A DNA stretch of 55,466 nt from an uncultured Alphaproteobacteria bacterium (GCA_947259105.1 CAMYKU010000015.1:1-55466), one strand, 5' to 3'; numbered from the stretch's first letter, positions 40,307 to 49,876 are shown. Numbers and translations are program-made. The notes: generated from the letters alone by a model not told the origin.

Positions 40307-40732
40307 TCAGACATCGACGACGCAGCGGGCGGTCCATCCCCCGTTTTCCTGTCGCACGGCAAGCCCCGTGTAGGTCGCGCCCTTTATTTCGACGGCTGGC
40401 TGATGACGTTCGCGCGAGACCCGCTCGCCCCACGCGGCTCCGTCCAGCCGGTTCCCTTCGATGCGCACCTCGAACCGCCCGAAAAGCATGTCCTGCGTCG
40501 CCATTTCGAAGACCAGTGCATTGAGCCACTCGATCAGCAGCATCTCGACGTCGGGCGCCTCGCAGTGCACCGCAATCCTGTGCAGGGGCTGCACCAGGTC
40601 GGGATCCGTAACGGCGCCCGTCATCGCCGTCGCGACCTGCTCGAACACAGCTTCCAGTGTCGGTCCGGATCCGGCGAGGCCTATGTCCGCCTCGTGGGAG
40701 AAATGCGACCAGCTGCCTGCGCCTGCCGGCAT
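40307..40732 (-). CDS. Archease, RtcB activator
   Basis: A 141-residue archease. The family start FSHEADIGLAGSGPTLEAVFEQVATAMTG is seen (about residues 10-38), with Asp and His for metal binding, and the C-terminal Asp of VDV fits the conserved acidic end. Archease speeds RtcB guanylylation and allows multiple turnover. It is the first gene of the archease-rtcB pair. Confidence 0.92.
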   Translation of the reverse strand: MPAGAGSWSHFSHEADIGLAGSGPTLEAVFEQVATAMTGAVTDPDLVQPLHRIAVHCEAPDVEMLLIEWLNALVFEMATQDMLFGRFEVRIEGNRLDGAAWGERVSRERHQPAVEIKGATYTGLAVRQENGGWTARCVVDV

Positions 40733-40823
40733 TCCGTTTCTCCACGGTCACGGCGCACGGTGAAACGCCGCCGCTTGCGACCGCAGAATGAAGCCTAATG
40801 GCGTGAGTACGCCATGATTCAGA

Positions 40824-41957
40824 TCAACCGGCCGTGCCGGCAGTCGCATCGTTCCCCGAATCCCGCTCGCCCAAACCGTTCTGAACGGCGGCACGCAGTA
40901 CCGATTCATAGATGCCGATCGATGAAGAGAGATTCCAGTTCTTTTCGACGAAACTGCGTGCCGTCAACGTGGGCGATACTGAAAGCGCCTGATTCAAGGC
41001 GCCGGCGAGACCCGGCTGGAACTGCGCAGGCAGGAGATGTCCCGTGTGGGGACACAGAAAATTGGCCTCGGTCGGGGATGCGGCCACGACCGGCTTTCCG
41101 CACGCCTGCGCCGCGAGAACCGGCCTTGGGCTGCAGTCGTCCGACGGGCCGTGGTAATAGATATCGATGGCCTGGTGTATCAGTTCGGGAAGCGCCCAGC
41201 CGCCCAGCACATGAACGCGTTCCTCCAGATCCAGCTCGCGGATCAGTCTGCGCTCGACCGCGCCCGGCGAGGCCGGGCCAAATAGCGCAATGTGAACATC
41301 CGGCTCCAGCCTGGCGACGGCTTGGAACAGCGACTCGAGATTGGCGGCGGGGCTTGCGCAGCCGATAACCCGCGGCTCTTCGGGCAGGCCGGTTTTCTGC
41401 CGGGCTTTCGCCGGCGAACCCGGCTGGTATCGCGTACAGTCGACGCTCCGCGGCACGATCGCGACATTCTCCACGTCGCCGAGACGGCACGCGACGTCGA
41501 ACGAAGGTGCGACCAGAACGGCCCCATGCATGTCCACAAGTTCCTTGAGCCGGTCCACTTTCAGACTGTCGGCCGACGCGATTTCGCCGCAGATCGTGTG
41601 TACCAGGGCGGGCACGCCGGCCTCGCGCGCCGCGGCGCCAACGATGGCGAGATCATCTGCCCGGTGCGTATGAACGACATCCAGCGGGACCCGCGCGAAC
41701 AGAGACGCGAGATCGGCCTGAAGGGAAACGCCGTCCCCGGATATCCAGTGTATGTCGTTATGTCCGACAACCGGCGGGCAACTGTCGCCCATCCGCGCAA
41801 GATGCGTCTCAAACACACCGCCGAGACCGAAACGAACGTCCGATGCGGCCGTCAGATCCGCGCGCGCATCGCAATCGGACACGACCTCCAGAATCGTCGG
41901 CCGCGCCACACGCTCTGCATTCGTTCTATTTACGTTCTTGGTATGTAATACACTCAT
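40824..41957 (-). CDS. GT4-like glycosyltransferase
   Basis: A GT-B fold glycosyltransferase of about 377 residues. The nucleotide-sugar half is recognised by VIGCASPAANLESLFQAVARL, VHIALFGPASPG, and the GT4 donor loop DIYYHGPSDDCSPRPVLAAQACGKPVVAASPTEA-like region (about residues 285-315), where the usual Glu pair is degenerate. The N-terminal half has VFETHLARMGD and VVHTHRADDLAIVG. The start is uncertain: ATG 41957 (MSVLHTKNV) was chosen, with ATG 41993 and GTG 42005 possible. No other sugar genes are near, so acceptor and pathway are unknown. Confidence 0.75.
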   Translation of the reverse strand: MSVLHTKNVNRTNAERVARPTILEVVSDCDARADLTAASDVRFGLGGVFETHLARMGDSCPPVVGHNDIHWISGDGVSLQADLASLFARVPLDVVHTHRADDLAIVGAAAREAGVPALVHTICGEIASADSLKVDRLKELVDMHGAVLVAPSFDVACRLGDVENVAIVPRSVDCTRYQPGSPAKARQKTGLPEEPRVIGCASPAANLESLFQAVARLEPDVHIALFGPASPGAVERRLIRELDLEERVHVLGGWALPELIHQAIDIYYHGPSDDCSPRPVLAAQACGKPVVAASPTEANFLCPHTGHLLPAQFQPGLAGALNQALSVSPTLTARSFVEKNWNLSSSIGIYESVLRAAVQNGLGERDSGNDATAGTAG

Positions 41958-42186
41958 CTCAATATCGGCAATAAAAACGAAAAGAATCCGCATGGAGACA
42001 AGCACGATTCGTGCCAGACCGGACCTCGACCGTTAAGGCGGTATTCCGTTGATTTCCGTCCAAAAGGCGAATTTCCGGGCTGTTTTCATGCCCGGACACC
42101 GCAAATTGCGACTCCGTCCCGCGAATCGTTGCATCCGCACGGTCGCCGCGAGATGATCGGGGAGAGAATCCGGAGGTGATCGGCTC

Positions 42187-43377
42187 ATGCCCACAAATCC
42201 CGCCACGGCGCACACCCGGGCCAAGACCGGCCTGGGAGTGCTGAAACCGTTGCTCTCCGGCCTTCGCGCACCCTCACGGCTGATCGAGTCCGCCCGGGTT
42301 CTGCGAGACATCCGGGCCGGACTCGGCGCGGGTCCGGCGGTTCATCGTGTGAGCCTTGCCTATCGGCCCCGTGGCGTATCGAGAACCGGCGACCTGTACC
42401 GGACGGGCGACCCGCTGGCCGGGCTCGTCCTGGTGCCAGGCGCGGCGCCGCTGGGCAAAGACGATCCGCGCCTGACGGCGTTCGCACAGGCTCTTGCACG
42501 GGCGCGCTTCGAGGTGCTGGTCCCGGATCTGCCGGGGCTGAACAGCCTTCAGGTCCGCGACGACGACGCCGACATCATCGCAGACGCGCTTTCGGTCCTC
42601 TCGCAGCACAGGGCGGCCCACGGCAACGCGACGGTCGGGATGGTCGCAATCTGCTATTCCACCGGCCCGGCGATGATTGCGCTTCTCGACGAGCGCGTCC
42701 GGGGCGCCGCCCAGTTCATGCTGTCGGTCGGCGGATATCGCGACATCGAGGCCGTCATTACGTTCATCACCACCGGCTGCTACCGCGACCCGTACGACAA
42801 CGCCCGGCGCCATCGCCAGCCTGACGAGTACGGGAAATGGGTGTTCGCAATCAGCAACGCGAACGTGCTGAAGGACGATCGGGACCGGGAGCTGCTTGAA
42901 TCGATGGCGCACAGAAGACTTGCCGACGACAAGGCGGGCGTTTCCGACCTTGCGGCCGGCCTGGGCGATGAGGGCCGCAGAATTTATGCGGTACTGGAAA
43001 ACCGCGATCCCGACCGTGTGTCGGCCCTGATCGCGGCGTTGCCCCGGCATATCGTCGACGGCATCGCGAGGCTGGACCTCAAGCGGCGCGATTTTTCCGG
43101 ACTGGACATGCGCTTCATCCTGATCCACGGGAACGACGATGCCGTCATCCCGGAGACAGAAAGCGTTGCGCTTGCCGGTGCGCTGCCTCGCGCCGACCTC
43201 TTTATCCTCGACTCGATCCGGCATGTGGACCCCGGACCCGCGGGGCTTGCCGACACGCTGAAGATGCTGGCGGCGATGCACGAGCTACTGCGGGAAAGAG
43301 ACACGGCGCGGCCACTGAAAGCCGCTATCGGCAAGAGCCCTCTGCGGCTTCCCGCCAGCTCCTGCGGCGCCGGCTGA
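42187..43377 (+). CDS. Alpha/beta hydrolase-fold protein
   Basis: A 396-residue protein. LAGLVLVPGAAPLGKDDPRLTAFAQALA and VLVPDLPGL match the oxyanion-hole end of the fold; the nucleophile elbow reads ICYSTGPA, with Cys in place of the usual Gly before the elbow, so Ser is the candidate nucleophile. The Asp/His end lies near ILIHGNDDAVIPE and SIRHVDPGP. The ATG at 42187 has GGAGGTG at a good distance. Substrate is unknown. It is followed by the glycerate kinase gene on the same strand, 61 bp on, and may be cotranscribed. Confidence 0.75.
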   Translation: MPTNPATAHTRAKTGLGVLKPLLSGLRAPSRLIESARVLRDIRAGLGAGPAVHRVSLAYRPRGVSRTGDLYRTGDPLAGLVLVPGAAPLGKDDPRLTAFAQALARARFEVLVPDLPGLNSLQVRDDDADIIADALSVLSQHRAAHGNATVGMVAICYSTGPAMIALLDERVRGAAQFMLSVGGYRDIEAVITFITTGCYRDPYDNARRHRQPDEYGKWVFAISNANVLKDDRDRELLESMAHRRLADDKAGVSDLAAGLGDEGRRIYAVLENRDPDRVSALIAALPRHIVDGIARLDLKRRDFSGLDMRFILIHGNDDAVIPETESVALAGALPRADLFILDSIRHVDPGPAGLADTLKMLAAMHELLRERDTARPLKAAIGKSPLRLPASSCGAG

Positions 43378-43438
43378 CTCAGGACGGTCCACCCATCCAG
43401 TCCTTGTGATACCGGTTCGCGCAGTGTATTCGGACCGC

Positions 43439-44716
43439 ATGAACGAGGCTCTCGATCCTCCCGGATTGCTCCGGCACATGTTCGACGCTGCGGTCGCCGC
43501 GGCGGACCCCGAGACCTGCCTGCCGGCGCACCTTCCCGCCGCCCCGTCCGGGCGCACCCTGGTCGTCGGCGCCGGCAAGGCGTCGGCCGCGATGGCGCGA
43601 GTGGTCGAGAGGAGCTGGGCGGGTGACCTATCGGGCCTCGTGGTGACCCGCTACGGCCATGCCGTCCCCTGCGCGCGTATCGAGATCGTCGAGGCGGCCC
43701 ATCCGGTTCCCGACGAGAACGGCCTGATGGCCGCGACGCGCATCCTGGAGATGGTTCGGGGGCTGAGACCGGACGATCTGGTGATCTGCCTGATATCGGG
43801 TGGCGGATCCGCCCTGCTGACCCTGCCGGCGGACGGGCTGACCCTGGCGGACAAGCAGGCGGTCAACCGGGCGCTTCTGCGCTCCGGCGCAACGATCTCC
43901 GAGATGAACTGCGTGCGCAAGCACCTGTCCGCCATCAAGGGCGGACGCCTCGCCGCGGCCGCGTCGCCGGCGCGCGTGGTCAGCCTGCTGATCTCGGACG
44001 TGCCGGGCGACGACCCTGCGGTCATCGCATCCGGCCCGACGGTCGCCGATCCGACGACCTATGCCGACGCGCTGGCCGTGCTGCGCAAATACGATATTGC
44101 GGAGCCCGCCGCGGTGCTCTCGCATCTCGAGAAGGGCAGGGACGAAACCCCCGATCAGGGCGATTCGCGGCTCGCCGGCGCATCGGCGATCCTGGTGGCG
44201 ACCCCGCAGGACTCCCTGGAGGCCGCGGCCGCCGTTGCCCGCCGGGCCGGGGTCACACCGGTCATCCTGAGCGACCGGATCGAAGGCGAGGCGGCGGAGG
44301 TCGCGAAGGTCCACGCCGCCATCGCACGCCAGATCGCGGCGCATGGCCAGCCGGCCGCGGCGCCCGCTGTTATCCTGTCCGGCGGCGAGACGACGGTGAC
44401 CGTGCGCGGCGGCGGCCGCGGCGGACGCAACGCCGAATTCCTGCTGTCGCTCGCCGTCGCGCTGGAAGGGGCGGAGAAGATCCACGCCATCGCCTGCGAT
44501 ACCGACGGCATCGACGGTATGGAGGACAATGCGGGCGCGCTGATCGGACCCGACATCTGGCACCGCGCCGCGGCGGCCGGCATCGACCTGAAGGCCCGGC
44601 TGGCGGACAACGACGCCTACGGTGTCTTTGCGGCGCTGGATTCGCTCGTGACGACCGGGCCGACCCTGACCAACGTCAACGATTTCCGGGCAATCCTGGT
44701 CGAAAAGCCGGGTTAA
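43439..44716 (+). CDS. Glycerate 2-kinase (MOFRL/GckA family)
   Basis: A 425-residue kinase of the DUF4147/MOFRL type. Motifs: LVVGAGKASAAMARVVE, the central ICLISGGGSALLTLPADGLTL, and ILSGGETTVTVRGGGRGGRNAEFLL with the MOFRL sequence at the C-terminus. It phosphorylates glycerate to 2-phosphoglycerate, completing glyoxylate or serine-type catabolism. The D-2-hydroxyacid dehydrogenase at 30297 is a possible partner, although not adjacent. The ATG at 43439 is preferred over a GTG at 43406. Confidence 0.9.
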   Translation: MNEALDPPGLLRHMFDAAVAAADPETCLPAHLPAAPSGRTLVVGAGKASAAMARVVERSWAGDLSGLVVTRYGHAVPCARIEIVEAAHPVPDENGLMAATRILEMVRGLRPDDLVICLISGGGSALLTLPADGLTLADKQAVNRALLRSGATISEMNCVRKHLSAIKGGRLAAAASPARVVSLLISDVPGDDPAVIASGPTVADPTTYADALAVLRKYDIAEPAAVLSHLEKGRDETPDQGDSRLAGASAILVATPQDSLEAAAAVARRAGVTPVILSDRIEGEAAEVAKVHAAIARQIAAHGQPAAAPAVILSGGETTVTVRGGGRGGRNAEFLLSLAVALEGAEKIHAIACDTDGIDGMEDNAGALIGPDIWHRAAAAGIDLKARLADNDAYGVFAALDSLVTTGPTLTNVNDFRAILVEKPG

Positions 44717-44746
44717 GGTTGCTCGCTCACGCCTGACCGACACCGA

Positions 44747-44857
44747 GCGACCTCATACTTCGCGACGCGGCATCGCCGCCCTCAGCATGAGGGCATAAAC
44801 GGTTGAGCCTCATGCTGAGGAGGCGCGGAGCGCCGTCTCGAAGTATGAGGTCGCGCC
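44747..44857. repeat. Palindromic dispersed repeat, copy 2
   Basis: A 111-bp imperfect palindrome with the same arms as 25872-25987 (GCGACCTCATACTTCG at the left, CGAAGTATGAGGTCGCGCC at the right). It lies between the convergent glycerate kinase and the polyamine operon. Confidence 0.8.
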
Positions 44858-44881
44858 GCCGGTTCGGGTCCGGGATTCGCC

Positions 44882-45754
44882 CTAAAACGTCTCGCCGTCC
44901 ATGGTCAGCAGCGGGTCGTAGAGGTCCGGGCGGCGGTCGCGGAACAGGCCCCAGGACGCACGCATCGCGCGGATTTCGTCGAGATCGAAGCTGGCGGCGA
45001 TGACCGCCTGTTCCTCGCGCCCGGCCTCGGCGACCTTCTCCCCTCTCGGCCCGGCGATGAAGGACGAGCCGTAGAAGGTCATGGTCGCGCTGTCGTTTTC
45101 CTCGACGCCGATGCGGTTGGATGCCGCCAGGACCACCAGATTGGCCCCCGCGTGCCCCTGCATGACACGCTGCCAGTGGTCGCGGCTGTCGATACCCGGG
45201 TTGCCGGGCTCCGAGCCGATGGCGGTCGGATAGAGCAGGATGTCGGCGCCCAGCAACGCCATCGAACGGGCACATTCCGGGAACCACTGGTCCCAGCAGA
45301 TCCCCACGCCGATGGTGCCGAAGCGCGTCTCCCAGGCCCTGAATCCGGTGTCGCCCGGATTGAAATAGAATTTCTCCTCGTACCCGGGCCCCTGCGGGAT
45401 ATGGCTCTTGCGGTAGTGGCCCAGCACGATGCCGTCGGCATCGACGATTGCGACCGCGTTGTAATAGGCGTTGTTTGCGCGCTCGAAGAAGCTGACCGGC
45501 AGGACGACACCCAGCTCGGCGGCGAGCCCGGCGAACCGGCCGATCAGCGGATTGCCCTCGAAAGGGTGCGCCAGGGCAAAATGCTCCTGCTTCTGGTCGG
45601 GACAGAAATAGGGGGTTTCGAACAGCTCCTGCAGCAGCACGATGTTGGCGCCCTTGCCGGCGGCCTCGCGGACCAACGCCTCGGCACGGCCGATATTCGC
45701 CTCGATGTCCCAGCCGCAGGCCATCTGGGTTGCGGCGACGGTAACGCGCGTCAC
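44882..45754 (-). CDS. aguB: N-carbamoylputrescine amidohydrolase (AguB)
   Basis: A 290-residue nitrilase-family enzyme that turns N-carbamoylputrescine into putrescine, CO2 and ammonia. The catalytic triad is E43 (LLQELFETPYF), K116 (YRKSHIPQGPGY) and C153 (GICWDQWFPE). The start is the GTG at 45754, which shares GTGA with the aguA stop. It is the last gene of the polyamine block. Confidence 0.95.
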   Translation of the reverse strand: MTRVTVAATQMACGWDIEANIGRAEALVREAAGKGANIVLLQELFETPYFCPDQKQEHFALAHPFEGNPLIGRFAGLAAELGVVLPVSFFERANNAYYNAVAIVDADGIVLGHYRKSHIPQGPGYEEKFYFNPGDTGFRAWETRFGTIGVGICWDQWFPECARSMALLGADILLYPTAIGSEPGNPGIDSRDHWQRVMQGHAGANLVVLAASNRIGVEENDSATMTFYGSSFIAGPRGEKVAEAGREEQAVIAASFDLDEIRAMRASWGLFRDRRPDLYDPLLTMDGETF

Positions 45755-46776
45755 GGCACCCGCCCCGTTCCGGGCTGCTGCTGGGTAATGCAGTGGATGC
45801 AGCCGCCGCCGCGGATAATGTCGGTGGACGGCACCTGCACGACATTGTGGTCGGGAAAGGCCTGGGCGACCGTGCGGTAGGCGGCGTTGTCGCGCCGGTC
45901 CTCGAACCCCGGCATGACGATTCCGCCATTGGCGATGTAGAAATTGACGTAAGAGCATGAAAGGCGTTTGCCGTCTTCTTCCATGCGGGCGGGCTGGTCG
46001 AGGGTGAGGACCGTCAGTTCGCGGCCCTTTGCGTCGGTGCTGGCCCGCAGAATTTCCAGATTGGCGTTGAACGTCTCGTAATTCGGGTCGCTCCGGTCGG
46101 GGCAGGATGCGGCCAGGACGACGCCCGGGCCGGCGAAACAGGCGATATTGTCGATATGTCCGTCGGTCTCGTCCTCGTAGTAGCCATCCGGCAGCCAGAT
46201 GATCTTTTCGACGCCGAGCCAGTCGCGCAGCGCCTGCTCGGTTTCCTGCTTGCTCATGCCCGGATTGCGGTTCGGGTTCAAGAGCACGGATTCCGTGGTC
46301 AACAATGTTCCCTCGCCGTCGGTATGGACCGCCCCGCCCTCCAGCACGAACGGCGCATCGAGGCGCCGGATGCCCTGATGGGTCAGCAGCAGCTCCGCCA
46401 ACCGCGCATCGTTGTTGTAGAATTCGTACACATTCCCCCAGGCATTGAAATGCCAGTCGCAACCGGCGATCCCACCCTTGCCGTCGACGACATAGGTCGG
46501 CCCGACATCCCGCATCCACGAGTCGTCGATATCCATCGGCAGGATTTCGACCCCGCGCCCGCAGGCCAGCGACGCCGCGGCGACATCGGCCGGATTGGCG
46601 ATCATGGTGACGGGTTCGAACTCCGCGATCGCGCGTGCAACCTCGGCAAAGGCCTGCCGGGTGTCCTCGATGCGGCCGTCCCAGATCTCTTCGCGGCACG
46701 GCCATGCCATCCAGCAGCGCTCGTGCGGCTGCCATTCGGCGGGCATATGGAAACCTTCGGCGGCAGGCACAGTCAT
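45751..46776 (-). CDS. aguA: Agmatine deiminase (AguA)
   Basis: A 341-residue enzyme that hydrolyses agmatine to N-carbamoylputrescine. Diagnostic stretches are HERCWMAWPCREEIW, DDSWMRDVGPTYV, EGGAVHTDGEGTLLTTE and the C-terminal GGGCIHCITQQQP with the catalytic Cys C329. It overlaps aguB by 4 bp and starts 10 bp after potA ends, so transport and catabolism are linked in one operon. Confidence 0.96.
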   Translation of the reverse strand: MTVPAAEGFHMPAEWQPHERCWMAWPCREEIWDGRIEDTRQAFAEVARAIAEFEPVTMIANPADVAAASLACGRGVEILPMDIDDSWMRDVGPTYVVDGKGGIAGCDWHFNAWGNVYEFYNNDARLAELLLTHQGIRRLDAPFVLEGGAVHTDGEGTLLTTESVLLNPNRNPGMSKQETEQALRDWLGVEKIIWLPDGYYEDETDGHIDNIACFAGPGVVLAASCPDRSDPNYETFNANLEILRASTDAKGRELTVLTLDQPARMEEDGKRLSCSYVNFYIANGGIVMPGFEDRRDNAAYRTVAQAFPDHNVVQVPSTDIIRGGGCIHCITQQQPGTGRVP

Positions 46777-46786
46777 CTGCGTCTCC

Positions 46787-47875
46787 TCATTCGGACAACA
46801 CCAGCGTGTCTTCGGGTGACCAGGAAATCCACAGATTGTCCCCGATCAGGACACTCGAATCGGTACGCCGCACCTCGTTCTGCACCGTCGTCGTGAACCG
46901 TACGCCGGTGTCGGTATCGAGCAGGACATGGCTTTCGTTGCCGTAATAGGCGACATCGCTGACCTTGCCCTTCAGGCCGATCAGGTCGCCCGCAGGCGGC
47001 TCCTTCGACAGACGCGTCTTTTCCGGCCGCACGGCAATGCCGATCTCGCCCGAAGCGTCGCCCTCATGCGGCACGTCGATGCGGCCCAGGCCATCGATCT
47101 CGACCGCGAGCCGGCCGCCCGATACACCGGCCACCTTGGCCTCCAGGAGGTTCATCTTGCCGATGAAGTCGGCGACGAACCGGCTGTTGGGATGCTCGTA
47201 AAGGGTGCCGGGCGCGGCGATCTGCCGGACCACGCCATGATCCATTACGGCCGCGCGGTCGGCCATCGACAGCGCTTCGTCCTGGTCGTGCGTGACGATG
47301 ACGAAGGTGATGCCGACCGAATGCTGCAGGTGAACCAGTTCCAGCCGCATGGCCTCGCGCAGCTTGGCGTCAAGCGCGCTCAGGGGCTCGTCCAGCAGCA
47401 GCACCTTGGGTTTCTTGACCAGCGCCCGGGCCAGCGCCACGCGCTGCCGCTGGCCGCCCGACAACTGGTCGGGCTTGCGGCGGCCGTAGTCTTCCAGATG
47501 GACCAGCGCCAGCGCTTCCCTGACCTGCCCGGCGACCTGCGCCTTCGGAACGCCAGTCACCTTCAGCCCGTAGGCGACGTTGTCGAACACGGTCATGTGC
47601 GGGAACACCGCGTAGGACTGGAACACCATATTGACCGGCCGCCGGTTGGGCGGGACGCTCAGCATCGGCTGCCCGTCGATCTCGATCGACCCCTCGCTGG
47701 CCGTCTCGAATCCGGCGAGCATGCGCAGCAGCGTGGTCTTGCCGCAGCCCGACGGCCCCAGCAGCGCAAAGAACTCGCCCCTCTTTATGTCGATGCTGAC
47801 GTCGTCGACCGCCGTCACCGTGCCGAAACGCTTGGTGACATTGCGGATACTGATGATCGGTGGCTGATCGGTCAT
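46787..47875 (-). CDS. potA: Polyamine ABC transporter ATPase (PotA/PotG-like)
   Basis: A 362-residue ATPase. Walker A is GPSGCGKT (40-47), signature LSGGQ (138-142), Walker B LLLDEP (159-164), and a C-terminal TOBE/OB region (about 280-360) typical of the spermidine/putrescine group. The ATG overlaps the permease stop by 4 bp. Confidence 0.93.
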   Translation of the reverse strand: MTDQPPIISIRNVTKRFGTVTAVDDVSIDIKRGEFFALLGPSGCGKTTLLRMLAGFETASEGSIEIDGQPMLSVPPNRRPVNMVFQSYAVFPHMTVFDNVAYGLKVTGVPKAQVAGQVREALALVHLEDYGRRKPDQLSGGQRQRVALARALVKKPKVLLLDEPLSALDAKLREAMRLELVHLQHSVGITFVIVTHDQDEALSMADRAAVMDHGVVRQIAAPGTLYEHPNSRFVADFIGKMNLLEAKVAGVSGGRLAVEIDGLGRIDVPHEGDASGEIGIAVRPEKTRLSKEPPAGDLIGLKGKVSDVAYYGNESHVLLDTDTGVRFTTTVQNEVRRTDSSVLIGDNLWISWSPEDTLVLSE

Positions 47876-48723
47876 TGCTGCCGTCCCTTTGCCCAGCGCG
47901 ATTGCACGATCATGGCGACCAGCGTCAGCGAGAGCGTGATGACGATGAGTACGGTGGAGGCCGCGTTGACCTCCGGCGTCACGCTGAACCGCAACATCGA
48001 ATAGATCTTGATCGGGAACGTGGTGGAGCCCACGCCCGCGGTAAAGAAGGTGATGACGAAATCGTCCAGCGACAGCACGAAGGCCATCAGCGCGCCCGCG
48101 ACCAGCCCCGGGATCATGTAGGGAAAGGTCACGTGCCAGAAGGTCTGCCATTCGCTGGCGCCGAGATCACGGCTGGCCTCTTCCAGCGAGACGTCGAAAC
48201 CCGTCATGCGCGCGCGGATCACGACCGCGACGAACGGGATGGTAAAGGCGATGTGGCTGACCGTGATGGTGGTCAGGCTGAGTTTCATGCCGATGGCGTT
48301 GAAGAACACCAGCATCGCAACGCCCATGCAGATCTCCGGGATGACGATGGGCAGATGCGCCACCCCTTCATAGGTTCCCTTCCAGGGGAAACGGTAGCGG
48401 TGCAGCGCCAGCCCGAGCATCGCGCCGAGCGCGGTCGACACCACCGTTGAGGTGCCGGCGACGATCATCGAGTTGACGAACGCGTCGTGCAGCGAGTCGT
48501 TGTTCAGGGCCTTCTCGTAGTATTTCCACGTGAAGCCCTTCCAGGTGATGTTGCGCTTGGAATCGTTGAAGCTGAAGGCGACCAGGGTGACGATCGGAAA
48601 ATAGAGAAAAAGGAAGCTGAGAAACAGGGTCAACTGCATCCACGGCCGCTTGAGATAGTCCAGCGGGTTGATTTCGCTGCGGCTGCGCCGGCGGCGCGGG
48701 GGCCGGATGGTTGCCTCGGTCAT
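47872..48723 (-). CDS. potC: Polyamine ABC transporter permease (PotC/PotI-like)
   Basis: A 283-residue inner-membrane permease with six TM helices. The EAA loop EEASRDLGASEWQTFWHVTFP is complete (about residues 195-215). LSFNDSKRNITWKGFTWKYY-like N-terminal region (residues 50-70) is typical of PotC/PotI. It overlaps potB and potA by 4 bp on either side. Confidence 0.92.
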   Translation of the reverse strand: MTEATIRPPRRRRSRSEINPLDYLKRPWMQLTLFLSFLFLYFPIVTLVAFSFNDSKRNITWKGFTWKYYEKALNNDSLHDAFVNSMIVAGTSTVVSTALGAMLGLALHRYRFPWKGTYEGVAHLPIVIPEICMGVAMLVFFNAIGMKLSLTTITVSHIAFTIPFVAVVIRARMTGFDVSLEEASRDLGASEWQTFWHVTFPYMIPGLVAGALMAFVLSLDDFVITFFTAGVGSTTFPIKIYSMLRFSVTPEVNAASTVLIVITLSLTLVAMIVQSRWAKGRQQ

Positions 48724-49634
48724 GCTGCCGCCCTCTTGTGTGTCCGGTATCGCGCCGCCATCGCGTTGATCACGAAGAAGATGAAAACCGGGTACATGAT
48801 CATGAAGGACAGCGCAGAGCCGAACGGCCAGTCGCGCGCGGCACCGTATTCGCGGGCGATCAGATTACCGATCATCAGGCTGTCGGTGCCGCCCAGCAGG
48901 TCGGGCACCAGGAAATTTCCCATCGACAGGATGAAGACCAGCAGCGCGCCGGAGACGATGCCCGGCATGACCAGCGGCACCAGCACCGAGAAGAAGGTGC
49001 GCCACTGGCCGGCGCCAAGGTCGAGGCTCGCCTCCATATAGGACCGGTCAAGCTTTTCCAGCGTCGCGTAGAGCGGCAGGATCAGGAACGGCAGGTGCAC
49101 GTAGACAAGGCCGATGATCACCGCATACTGATTGTAGAGCAGTTCCAGCGGCACGAAATCGCCCATTGCCTCCGGGAATCCGGCCAGCGTGGCCAGCCCG
49201 TCCAGCTTCTCGTGGGTCCACTCGATCCCGAAATTCAGGAAGCCGCGGGTGCGCAGCACCGCGATCCAGGCATAGGTGCGGATCAGCAGGTTGGTGAAGA
49301 ACGGCAGAACGACGATCAGCAGCAGCGGATTCTTCCACCGGCTCGGGGCGAAGGCGATCCCCATCGCCACGGGGAAGCCGACCACCAGGCAGACGGCGGT
49401 GCTGATCGCGCCGATCCAGACGGACTTCCAGAAGATTCCGAGATGGATCGGCTCGATCGCACGCAAGTAGTTCTCGAAGTTGAGCGCCAGGTAGGTCTGC
49501 CCCTGCGGCCCACGCTCGCCGAAGCTGTAGACCCAGACCAGAATCAGCGGAATCACGAAGAACACCAGCAGCCAAAAACTGGCCGGGCCCAGGAAGGTCG
49601 CAAACGCGCCCTTGTTCTTGCGCCAGTCCTCCAT
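48720..49634 (-). CDS. potB: Polyamine ABC transporter permease (PotB/PotH-like)
   Basis: A 304-residue permease with six TM helices and the EAA loop MEASLDLGAGQWRTFFSVLVP. The N-terminal region LVYSFGERGPQG is of PotB/PotH type. It overlaps potC by 4 bp. Between it and potD there are about 300 bp with an aminotransferase remnant. Confidence 0.92.
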   Translation of the reverse strand: MEDWRKNKGAFATFLGPASFWLLVFFVIPLILVWVYSFGERGPQGQTYLALNFENYLRAIEPIHLGIFWKSVWIGAISTAVCLVVGFPVAMGIAFAPSRWKNPLLLIVVLPFFTNLLIRTYAWIAVLRTRGFLNFGIEWTHEKLDGLATLAGFPEAMGDFVPLELLYNQYAVIIGLVYVHLPFLILPLYATLEKLDRSYMEASLDLGAGQWRTFFSVLVPLVMPGIVSGALLVFILSMGNFLVPDLLGGTDSLMIGNLIAREYGAARDWPFGSALSFMIMYPVFIFFVINAMAARYRTHKRAAA

Positions 49635-49657
49635 GCTCTTCCCTCAGTCCACGGGAT

Positions 49658-49819
49658 TCACGCCACGCGTCCGGTCAGCTCTTCGGCGCATGTTGCAAAT
49701 ACCGCATTGTGCCGGTCGACATCATCCGCCGTCGTCTCCGGCGAGATCAATAACATATTGTGGAACGGCGTCACCAGAATGCCGCGGTTCCGAAAATAAA
49801 GATGGATCAGACGGTCGAA
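49658..49819 (-). pseudogene. Remnant of a class III aminotransferase (C-terminal end only)
   Basis: The last 50-odd codons of a PLP-dependent class III (omega- or glutamate-1-semialdehyde-type) aminotransferase: DRLIHLYFRNRGILVTPFHN, then LISPETTADDVDRHNAVF and a stop at 49658. The rest of the gene, including the PLP Lys, is missing; the sequence upstream (to 49858) has no family match. It is in the operon direction, 23 bp before the start of potB. A larger polyamine aminotransferase gene probably stood here and was deleted. Confidence 0.7.
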
Positions 49820-49876
49820 ACCGTGGTCGACACCCCCCGAAGCTTCGGTGTCTCGCACACGGAACGGTCACGAACG

